Assembly: GCA_002292265.1 (NCBI GenBank)
Contig: DBBQ01000010.1
Location: forward strand, 1-8,963
Source of the DNA: Flavobacteriaceae bacterium UBA980
GTDB taxonomy: Bacteria; Bacteroidota; Bacteroidia; Flavobacteriales; Flavobacteriaceae
DNA: 8,963 nucleotides
Reading direction: 5' to 3'
Below, piece after piece: positions 1 to 6,847 of this stretch. Under the pieces are notes generated by a model that did not search any database, was not told the DNA's origin, and saw nothing but the letters and a program-made list of their open reading frames with translations. Made by a program: the position numbers and the translations under genes. The stretch's first letter is position 1. Each line of letters opens with the position of its first letter.

Positions 1-3000
1 AAAAAAAGCGGTATTACTTTTGAAAATACCCTGCGTGAGACGCCTAAAGAAAACATCATTACGTATGAGTACTTTTATAATGGTGGAGGTGTAGCTGCGG
101 GAGATTTAAATAACGATGGCTTAACCGATTTGATCTTTACTTCAAATCAGGATCAATCGCGTATCTATCTCAATACAGGACAACTTCAATTTGAAGAGAT
201 CACCGCGCGAACGGGTATCGACAATCAAAATGGATGGAAAACAGGAATTGCGCTTGCCGATGTCAATAATGACGGCTGGTTGGACATTTATATTTCCCAC
301 TCAGGAAATTATTCAAAAAATAACAGAAGAAACAAGCTCTACATCAACCAAAAAGATTTGACCTTTAAAGAAGAGGCAAAAATATACGGTATAGACGATT
401 TTGGATATACCTCCCAAGCTGCCTTTTTTGATTATGACAAGGATGGAGATTTAGATTTATTTGTCTTAAACCACAATACTAAACTTTTTAGAAACTTTGA
501 TGCGGCCTACGCAAAAACACAACAAGATGATGATGCCGGTGACCGGCTTTATGAAAACACAGGCAATGGGTTTGTAGACGTAACCCTAAAAGCAGGGATT
601 TTATCCAATCCAATTGGATATGGACTGGGTGTAGTAGTTACAGATACGAACAATGACGGCTGGCCCGATTTTTATGTGTCCAACGATTATGTAGAAGAGG
701 ACTATCTGTACATCAACAATCAAGACGGTACTTTTAGTAACCTACTCAAAGAACAAATGTCTTGTATCTCCAATTTTTCCATGGGGGTGGATGCGGGAGA
801 CATCAACAATGATGGCTTATTAGATCTCATCACTTTGGACATGCTCCCTCAAGACAACAAGCGCCAAAAATTATTGTATGCACCAGACAATTTTGAACTT
901 TACAACAATATGGTGGACAATGGATTCCATCATCAGTCCATGCGAAATATGTTACAACTCAATAACGGAAATGGAACCTTTAGCGATATTGGACAACTAG
1001 CAGGTATTTCAAGTACAGATTGGAGTTGGGCACCTTTACTAGCCGATTTTAATAACGATGGTTTGATAGACCTCTACATTACCAATGGATATGGGAGGGA
1101 TATGATCAACCGGGATGTGATGAAATTTTACATTGACGAACGGGTCAAGTTTATAGAAGGGAACTCCGATAAAAAAATGTTTGAAGCCCTACAAGGAATT
1201 CAATCAACTCCTTTACAGAACTATTTTTACCTCAATAAGGGAAATTTAACCTTTGAAGACAAGACACAGGACGCAGGTTTTCAAGGAACCGATTTTTCGC
1301 ATGGTGCTATTTATTCAGACTTGGATAACGATGGAGATCTAGAAATCGTGGTCAATTGTATGAATGCTCCTGCTAAAGTATTTAAAAACCTATCTCGAGA
1401 AACCGCGTCAGCATCAAATTATATAAGAGTAAAATTGACTCAGGAAAACAAAAATATTTTTGCTATAGGTTCAAAAATCACCGTGTTTACTTCTGGAGGG
1501 GAAAAGCTCGTTCGAGAGCTAACGCCAACTCATGGGTTTCAATCCTCTGTCCTAGAACCACTCCACTTTGGTTTAGGAAATCAAAAAGTGGATTCCCTAC
1601 AAATCCAGTGGAACGATCGCACTGTTCAAACCCTAAAAGAAGGACTTCCGTTCAACGGATTTATTGAAGTCCAAAAAGAAAGCACACGCTTGGCTAAAAG
1701 GGAAACGAGCAAGCCCCTGTTTTCCGTTCAATACGATACGATAAACCATCCGCATAAGGAATTGCTGGTCAATGATTTTAAAGTACAACCTTTATTGCCG
1801 TATATGATTTCTTACCACGGGCCAAAAATTAAAAAAGTGGACTTCAATCAGGATGGCTTAGACGATCTGTTTTTTACGAGTTCTGAAGGGCAAGCCCCTG
1901 CGCTACTAGTACAAAATACGGACGGCACCTTTGTCAAATCCGATCAGCCTCACTTGGAAGCTTCCAGTTATTACGAGGATACCAATGCTACATTTTTTGA
2001 TGCAGATGGAGACGGAGATTTGGATCTTTATGTCGTCTCTGGAGGCTATGGTGCTCCCGATGCAGGAATCGCTCTAGAGGATCGATTTTATACGAATGCA
2101 AATGGGATTTTTACCCCTTCTGAAACCTTACCTAAGGACACTCAAGTGGGCTCTGTAGCTGTCCCATGGGATTTTGACGAAGATGGCGACCTTGATCTTT
2201 TTGTAGGTACACGTGTCAAACAATCCGAGTTTCCCAAAGGGGCCCCTTCCTTAATCCTTTCAAACGACGGTCAAGGAAATTTTAGACAAATTAAAATCCC
2301 TTATTTTGATCGTGTTACCGACGCTCTACTAGCCGATTTTGATGGGGATCAAATCAAAGAATTACTGGTTCTGGGAGATTGGACCCATCCCAAAATCTTT
2401 GGATTTCGAAATCGTGCATTTGTAGATCTTACCGAAACGTTCTTTTCTGAAAACTTATCAGGTTGGTGGAATACCGTAAAATCAGATGATATAGATGGCG
2501 ACGGTGACTTAGATCTTGTAATGGGAAATTGGGGAACTAACAATCAGTTCAAGCCTTCTGCGGAGCAACCGATGGAACTTTTTTATGGAGACTTCGACAA
2601 CAACGGTTATATCGACCCAATTTGGTGTTACTACATCAATGGAGTTTCTTATCCCTTTGTGTTGAAAGATGAACTTACAGATCAAATCGTGTCTTTGCGC
2701 AAAAAGTTTGTGACTTATGAATCTTATTCTGAAATGACCTTGGAAGAGATTCTTCCAGAACCACAAGTAAAAAATTCCCCAAAATGCAGTACCGATTTTT
2801 TGGAGACCACTTGGTTTGAAAATAAAAACGGAAAATTCACAAGACGAAAGTTACCCATCGAGGTCAATATTTCGTCAGTACATGCTATCAGTATACACGA
2901 TTATGATCAGGATGGGAACAAAGATATTTTCTTTGCGGGTAATGTGCCTTATAATCGGGTGCGTATCGGACGAAGAGAAACCTCCTTTGGAGTGTACTTG

Positions 3001-3168
3001 AGTGGTGACGGAAAGGGAAACTTTACCTATCTTCCCAACTGGAAGACGGATCTTACTATTCACGGTTCCGTAAGAGCTTTAGAGATAATTCAAGCTAAAG
3101 AACAACAAAAACTGGTTGTTGGGATTAACAATTCAAAACCAGTAATCATAACTGTTAAAAATGAGTAA
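1..3168 (+). CDS. CRTAC1-type VCBS/FG-GAP repeat protein with ASPIC/UnbV domain, 5' partial
   Basis: The frame is open from base 1, so the start lies upstream of the window. The ATG at 130 is internal, because FG-GAP sequence already precedes it (GGGVAAGDLNNDG, ending at window residue 40). 1055 residues are visible. There are 14 Asp-rich FG-GAP/VCBS calcium-loop motifs, with first Asp at window residues 35, 87, 144, 215, 267, 349 and 440, then 614, 667, 724, 779, 830, 864 and 967. An ASPIC/UnbV domain at about 473-557 separates the two groups of seven. FG-GAP loops usually bind calcium in beta-propellers of secreted adhesion or scaffold proteins. Members in Bacteroidota are around 1100 residues and often carry a lipoprotein signal, so I infer that only a few dozen N-terminal residues, including any export signal, are missing. 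The stop overlaps the next gene's start by 8 nt. Such proteins often follow SusC/SusD genes, which could lie upstream. The family is clear; the molecular role is not known. Confidence 0.93.
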   Translation, partial: KKSGITFENTLRETPKENIITYEYFYNGGGVAAGDLNNDGLTDLIFTSNQDQSRIYLNTGQLQFEEITARTGIDNQNGWKTGIALADVNNDGWLDIYISHSGNYSKNNRRNKLYINQKDLTFKEEAKIYGIDDFGYTSQAAFFDYDKDGDLDLFVLNHNTKLFRNFDAAYAKTQQDDDAGDRLYENTGNGFVDVTLKAGILSNPIGYGLGVVVTDTNNDGWPDFYVSNDYVEEDYLYINNQDGTFSNLLKEQMSCISNFSMGVDAGDINNDGLLDLITLDMLPQDNKRQKLLYAPDNFELYNNMVDNGFHHQSMRNMLQLNNGNGTFSDIGQLAGISSTDWSWAPLLADFNNDGLIDLYITNGYGRDMINRDVMKFYIDERVKFIEGNSDKKMFEALQGIQSTPLQNYFYLNKGNLTFEDKTQDAGFQGTDFSHGAIYSDLDNDGDLEIVVNCMNAPAKVFKNLSRETASASNYIRVKLTQENKNIFAIGSKITVFTSGGEKLVRELTPTHGFQSSVLEPLHFGLGNQKVDSLQIQWNDRTVQTLKEGLPFNGFIEVQKESTRLAKRETSKPLFSVQYDTINHPHKELLVNDFKVQPLLPYMISYHGPKIKKVDFNQDGLDDLFFTSSEGQAPALLVQNTDGTFVKSDQPHLEASSYYEDTNATFFDADGDGDLDLYVVSGGYGAPDAGIALEDRFYTNANGIFTPSETLPKDTQVGSVAVPWDFDEDGDLDLFVGTRVKQSEFPKGAPSLILSNDGQGNFRQIKIPYFDRVTDALLADFDGDQIKELLVLGDWTHPKIFGFRNRAFVDLTETFFSENLSGWWNTVKSDDIDGDGDLDLVMGNWGTNNQFKPSAEQPMELFYGDFDNNGYIDPIWCYYINGVSYPFVLKDELTDQIVSLRKKFVTYESYSEMTLEEILPEPQVKNSPKCSTDFLETTWFENKNGKFTRRKLPIEVNISSVHAISIHDYDQDGNKDIFFAGNVPYNRVRIGRRETSFGVYLSGDGKGNFTYLPNWKTDLTIHGSVRALEIIQAKEQQKLVVGINNSKPVIITVKNE

Positions 3169-4462
3169 AGTAGTAAGAAAGACCTTCCTCCTTTTTTTAT
3201 TTGCACTGTTTTTTCAGTCCCATCTGAGTTTTGGTCAACGCTCCAAGTCGAAGGCCTACATTGCAGACCTCAAAGCGATAACGGACATTATGGTGTATGA
3301 TGTAACTTCTCCTGTAGCAGCAGCACGCTATTACGCTTACAGTACTTTGGCTTCCTATGAAATTCTTACGCTTCAAGAAAACGAGAAGTATCCTAGTTTT
3401 TTTGCCATTTTTCAAAGACCTCTAAAAGATCCGCTTCCCCAACGTGTCCAGTTGAAAAATGAGGCTGCAGCATACCGCTATGCATTGCTATTTTCAGCGT
3501 CAAAATTATTGCCCTCAGGAAAGAAACTCATCCCAAGAATTGAATCTTTAAAACAAGAATTGGAAGAAAAAGAAATGCTTTTTATAGAACAAATGGCCCA
3601 AACCGTTATAGAGTATGCAAATCAGGACGGCTTTTTACAACTCAACAACTTAAAACGCTATACGCCTAAAAGAGGTCCTGCGTTTTGGCAACCCACCAAG
3701 CCGGCATATATGGCGCCAGTGGAGCCCAATTGGAATAGTTTAACACCTTTTTTTTTAAAATCTGCCGATCAATTTTTGACCAAACCTCCCGTCCAATACG
3801 ACCTCAATCCTGCCTCTGACTTTTACAAACTCCTGTTGGAGGTTAAAGAAGTGACAGATGAAAATGACGAAGAAAAGAATGAGATTGCTGCTTTTTGGGA
3901 CTGTAACCCGTATGCGATCTCTCAAATTGGACATCTGGAATTTGGATTAAAAAAAATATCTCCAGGGGGACACTGGATGGGTATTGCGGGTATCGCAGCA
4001 CGCAAAGCGCGATTGAACCTCAATAAAACCATTTTCACACACACCCTCCTAGCACTGGTCCTGCACGATGCCTTCATCGCCTGTTGGGATGAAAAGTACC
4101 GCTCGGATCGGGTGCGGCCAGAAACCGTAATTAACCGTCATCTTGACAAGAGATGGAGTCCTTTACTTCAAACCCCTCCCTTCCCAGAATATGTATCCGG
4201 TCACAGCGTGGTTTCCTCTGCTTCAGCAGAAATTTTGACACTAATTTTTGGACCAAATTTTAGTTTTAGAGACACTACCGAAAAGGAATTTGGACTAAAA
4301 ACAAGAAGTTACAAATCCTTTAACCAAGCTGCAGAAGAAGCCTGTATTTCAAGACTCTATGGAGGAATTCACTACAGAGATGCCATTGATGAAGGTGTAG
4401 AACAGGGAAAAAAAGTAGCTTCTTTTATCATAGCCAAAACCAAAGCTCATTTCCCCTACTAA
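3161..4462 (+). CDS. vanadium-dependent haloperoxidase-like PAP2 superfamily protein, secreted
   Basis: 433 residues. Residues 1-25 form a type I signal peptide: basic MSKVVRK, a Leu/Phe-rich core, and a likely cut near SFG-Q. The C-terminal half has the full vanadate/phosphate pocket of vanadium haloperoxidases and PAP2 acid phosphatases: K312 and R319 (KYRSDRVRP), S346-G347-H348 (YVSGHS), R398, and H404, the expected axial vanadate ligand (SRLYGGIHYRD). W309 and F341 sit 3 and 5 residues before K312 and S346, matching from memory the halide-pocket positions W350 and F397 of the Curvularia chloroperoxidase. The predicted reaction is H2O2-dependent halide oxidation outside the cytoplasm, but a phosphatase cannot be excluded, since the two share this pocket. 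V345 replaces the usual Pro or Thr before SGH. ATG 3161 is the first start after an in-frame TAA at 3149 and overlaps the previous gene by 8 nt, so the pair is probably cotranscribed and translationally coupled. Confidence 0.88.
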   Translation: MSKVVRKTFLLFLFALFFQSHLSFGQRSKSKAYIADLKAITDIMVYDVTSPVAAARYYAYSTLASYEILTLQENEKYPSFFAIFQRPLKDPLPQRVQLKNEAAAYRYALLFSASKLLPSGKKLIPRIESLKQELEEKEMLFIEQMAQTVIEYANQDGFLQLNNLKRYTPKRGPAFWQPTKPAYMAPVEPNWNSLTPFFLKSADQFLTKPPVQYDLNPASDFYKLLLEVKEVTDENDEEKNEIAAFWDCNPYAISQIGHLEFGLKKISPGGHWMGIAGIAARKARLNLNKTIFTHTLLALVLHDAFIACWDEKYRSDRVRPETVINRHLDKRWSPLLQTPPFPEYVSGHSVVSSASAEILTLIFGPNFSFRDTTEKEFGLKTRSYKSFNQAAEEACISRLYGGIHYRDAIDEGVEQGKKVASFIIAKTKAHFPY

Positions 4463-4469
4463 TTAAAAT

Positions 4470-4483
4470 AGGATCAAAATCCT
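4470..4483. terminator. weak hairpin between convergent genes
   Basis: AGGAT-CAAA-ATCCT is a perfect 5-bp stem with a 4-nt loop. It lies in the 32-nt gap between the haloperoxidase stop (4462) and the end of the convergent lipoprotein gene (4495). The position suits a shared bidirectional terminator, and AT-rich sequence flanks both sides. However, the stem is short and no clean T-tract follows on either strand, so this is tentative. Confidence 0.25.
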
Positions 4484-4494
4484 TGACTTCCTTA

Positions 4495-4824
4495 TTATTT
4501 ATAACGAGTACACCAATCCGTTGAACTCTTGGTCTGAAAGTCGTCGTCAAGATTTATTTTATAACGAAAGTCTGTCGTGTCTGGATTGAATTCCAATTCG
4601 GAAACCACAATCAATTCTCTTGAACACTCCTCCTGACAAAAACAAAAAATAAGATCTTGTTCATTCAATCCCGACAAATGATAAGCGATTTGACTACCAC
4701 CACCAGTATTTTCATTGGTCAGGGTTATATAACTTACAGGTTCAAATACAACATCACCTGGTGTGTAATTTATTTCATCAGAGGCACAGGAAACCAGCAA
4801 TAAGCAAAAGAGTAACTTTTTCAA
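4495..4824 (-). CDS. small putative lipoprotein, unrecognised
   Basis: 109 residues; I do not recognise a family. The N-terminus (MKKLLFCLLLVSC-AS) is a short lipoprotein signal with a lipobox (LVSC) and acylated Cys at residue 13, so the mature protein is probably a 97-residue membrane-anchored protein. There are no membrane segments after the signal. The mature part is acidic and has further cysteines at 61, 63, 67 (CFCQEEC) and 105, which could form disulfides in the periplasm. The start is TTG at 4824-4822: an in-frame TAG lies only 15 nt upstream, and the frame has no Met codon at all, so no ATG start is possible. A purine-rich leader (AGAAGAAAAAAAAA) lies immediately upstream. The clean lipoprotein signal following this TTG is the best evidence that the gene is real. 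It converges on the haloperoxidase gene and diverges from the FAD oxidoreductase gene. Function unknown. Confidence 0.72.
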   Translation of the reverse strand: MKKLLFCLLLVSCASDEINYTPGDVVFEPVSYITLTNENTGGGSQIAYHLSGLNEQDLIFCFCQEECSRELIVVSELEFNPDTTDFRYKINLDDDFQTKSSTDWCTRYK

Positions 4825-4957
4825 TTTTTTTTTCTTCTAAATTAAGGGATGTTTCTGACTTTCCCTAATTTGATCTTTTGTATAAATTATTACTTTTTTT
4901 AATCTTCTATTTTGGTTCAGAAAGCAGTAAATTAGTGAAGGGAAAAATAAGATTTTT
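4825..4957. promoter_or_regulatory. divergent intergenic region, probable promoters for both flanking genes
   Basis: This 133-nt AT-rich gap separates the starts of the lipoprotein gene (minus) and the oxidoreductase operon (plus), so it must hold the promoters of both if each is transcribed on its own. I see no full match to the Bacteroidota -7 consensus TAnnTTTG. Two plus-strand near matches have a spacer one base short: TAATTTG at 4866-4872 and TATTTTG at 4908-4914. The second lies 43 nt before the ATG, with TTTTG at 4876-4880 upstream, but the spacing to it is longer than usual. The leader before the oxidoreductase ATG has GAAGGGAAAA at 4937-4946 and no close Shine-Dalgarno. Promoter positions are therefore guesses; the region itself is a sound inference. 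Confidence 0.4.
4839..4871. repeat. imperfect inverted repeat, possible operator or leader hairpin
   Basis: The left arm AAATTA-(A)-GGGA (4839-4849) is the reverse complement of the right arm TCCC-TAATTT (4862-4871), apart from one bulged A at 4845. The loop is 12 nt. That gives 10 pairs, mostly A-T at the outer end. It lies 15 nt upstream of the TTG start of the minus-strand lipoprotein gene and partly overlaps a plus-strand TAATTTG element. It could be a regulator-binding dyad or a hairpin in the lipoprotein mRNA leader. In AT-rich DNA a chance origin is quite possible. Confidence 0.4.
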
Positions 4958-6847
4958 ATGAAACCAAAACTACAGTTGAGCTACTCTTGGGTTTTGATTT
5001 TAGCGTTTACCACATTCATTTTAGGAAGTTGCACTACTTCTAAGATCCACACAACCCAAGTTTTAGTCATTGGAGGAGGGACAGCAGGAACGGCAGCTGC
5101 GATCAGTAGTGCACGTACGGGTGTAGCTACGCTCTTGCTGAATGACACCCCTTGGTTGGGTGGCATGCTCACTGCTGCTGGGGTAAGTGCGGTGGACGGA
5201 AACACCAAACTACTTTCTGGGTTTTGGGGAGAGTTTAGAGATAGCTTGTTAGGGCGTTATGGAAGCCCTGAAGCACTTAAAACGGGTTGGGTGAGTAATC
5301 ATATGTTTGAACCAGCTGTAGGAGCGGAAATCTTCTTAAATACAGTACAAAATGAACCCAAACTAAGCCTTTGGATGGATACCCATTGGAAAACCGTCGA
5401 AAAGCAAGCCGAGGGTTGGTTGGTTACAGCATTGAAAGGAGATCAACAAATTCAAATTTTAGCTGATCAACTTATTGACGCTACTGAATTGGGAGACGTT
5501 GCTAAAGCGATAGGGGTTCCTTATGAAATAGGGATGGATTCACGTGATCGCTTTGGGGAAGCAATTGCCCCTGAAAAGGAAAACCAGATCATTCAAGACC
5601 TTACCTTCGTTCTTATTTTAGAGGAATTTGACGAACCAGTGACTTTAGAAAAACCACCTGGATACGATCCTTCTGAATTTTATTGTGCCACTGCAAATGA
5701 AAAATGTAAAGAAGAAATGAAGCGTATTTTATGGCCTAAGGAACAAATGATCACCTATGGGAAACTTCCCAACAAAAAATACATGATCAATTGGCCCATC
5801 AATGGAAATGACTTTTATGCCAATGGAATTGAGTCGAGCTTCGAGGAACGTCAAGTGCTTTATGAGCAAGCCAAACTAAAATCAAAACAGTTTCTGTATT
5901 ACCTTCAAACGGAGCTTGGGTTTACCCACCTAGGAATTTCCAAAATAGAATTTCCCACTTCGGACGGTTTTCCCTTTATTCCGTATCACAGAGAATCACG
6001 AAGAATTCACGGAGTAACTAGTCTAAATATAAATCATTTGGCAAAACCTTACGAACAAGAAGAACCCTTGTACAAAACGGGTATTGCAGTAGGGGATTAT
6101 CCTGTGGATCATCATCACGAAGCCCATCCCCAAGTTAAAGAATTGCCCGAGCTTCATTTTTATCCGGTACCCTCGTACAACATTCCTTTAGGATGTTTGA
6201 TCCCAAAAGAGACAGATCATTTCCTAGTCACCGAAAAATCCATTTCTGTTTCGAATCTCGTGAATGGTACAACTCGCTTACAGCCAGTGGTACTGCAACT
6301 AGGACAAGCGGCTGGAATTACAGCGGCATTGGCTTACCATAATCAAATTCCGCCAAGAGCAGTTTCAGTTCGATCTGTTCAAAGAGCGCTTTTGTCACAA
6401 GGGGGTTATCTCTTTCCCTATCTTGATGTGCCCAAAGAACACCCACATTTTAAAGCCTATCAGAGAATTGGAGCTAGCGGTATTTTGAGAGGAACAGGAA
6501 AGAATATAGGCTGGGAAAATCAAACCTGGCTCTATACTGACCTACCCCTTCGAACGAAGGAAGTGTATTTAGAAGGATGGGATGAATTTTTCGTTTCTGA
6601 CTTTCCTAAAAATCCAACGGTTTCAGCGGTGCTTTCTTGGTTAAAACAAGGAGTAAAAGAATCTCAAATTCCCGAATGGCTTTCCAGTATTAAGAAGGTT
6701 CAAGAGCATTTTGGTTTTCCCTCTTTTGATCCCGATACACCGATGAAACGTGGGCAGTTTGCTGTCTTGATCGATGCTTTATGGGACCCCTTTTCACGAG
6801 AGGTCGATCTGTACGGTCGGTTTACTGAATCTAATCCAATTCCATGA
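4958..6847 (+). CDS. FAD-dependent oxidoreductase lipoprotein (FAD_oxidored type)
   Basis: 629 residues. The N-terminus is a lipoprotein signal: a hydrophobic stretch at about 11-23, then lipobox LGSC with Cys25. A Rossmann FAD-binding fold follows at once, with VLVIGGGTAG (GxGxxG at 39-44). Other features typical of PF12831 FAD_oxidored proteins are IDATELGDVA (173-182), RESRRIHG (345-352), IAVGDYP (376-382), and a C-terminal flavin segment around 408-460 with NIPLGCLIP and LGQAAGITAALA. The tail (about 495-610) has two stretches resembling SLH modules, the clearer one being FDPDTPMKRGQFAVLIDAL (590-608). The substrate is unknown; a sugar or other hydroxylated compound is a guess from the symporter and DUF4434 neighbours. 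The start is fixed by an in-frame TAA at 4928 and by the next Met (70) lying beyond the FAD loop. It is first in the operon, and its TGA overlaps the symporter ATG by 4 nt (ATGA). The odd point is that a flavoenzyme is predicted to act outside the cytoplasm. Confidence 0.9.
   Translation: MKPKLQLSYSWVLILAFTTFILGSCTTSKIHTTQVLVIGGGTAGTAAAISSARTGVATLLLNDTPWLGGMLTAAGVSAVDGNTKLLSGFWGEFRDSLLGRYGSPEALKTGWVSNHMFEPAVGAEIFLNTVQNEPKLSLWMDTHWKTVEKQAEGWLVTALKGDQQIQILADQLIDATELGDVAKAIGVPYEIGMDSRDRFGEAIAPEKENQIIQDLTFVLILEEFDEPVTLEKPPGYDPSEFYCATANEKCKEEMKRILWPKEQMITYGKLPNKKYMINWPINGNDFYANGIESSFEERQVLYEQAKLKSKQFLYYLQTELGFTHLGISKIEFPTSDGFPFIPYHRESRRIHGVTSLNINHLAKPYEQEEPLYKTGIAVGDYPVDHHHEAHPQVKELPELHFYPVPSYNIPLGCLIPKETDHFLVTEKSISVSNLVNGTTRLQPVVLQLGQAAGITAALAYHNQIPPRAVSVRSVQRALLSQGGYLFPYLDVPKEHPHFKAYQRIGASGILRGTGKNIGWENQTWLYTDLPLRTKEVYLEGWDEFFVSDFPKNPTVSAVLSWLKQGVKESQIPEWLSSIKKVQEHFGFPSFDPDTPMKRGQFAVLIDALWDPFSREVDLYGRFTESNPIP

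Noticed and set aside
130..132. ATG at 130 as the start of the FG-GAP protein
   Set aside because: The frame is open to base 1, and the preceding 43 codons encode family-typical sequence including the first calcium loop, so the true start is outside the window.
100..2920. Recurrent short DNA words such as aataacgatgg and aatgacggctgg
   Set aside because: These encode the NNDG calcium loops of the FG-GAP repeats; spacing is irregular and the flanks differ, so they are not a CRISPR array or a DNA-level tandem repeat.
2349..3063. Minus-strand and alternative-frame open frames inside the FG-GAP gene (2349-2543, 2509-2766, 2816-3001, 2875-3063)
   Set aside because: They lie wholly within a clear coding gene, have no recognisable domains or leaders, and are shadows of it.
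3197..3415. Minus-strand frame of 72 codons inside the haloperoxidase gene
   Set aside because: It is antisense to the signal peptide and N-terminal domain of a well supported gene, with no similarity that I recognise.
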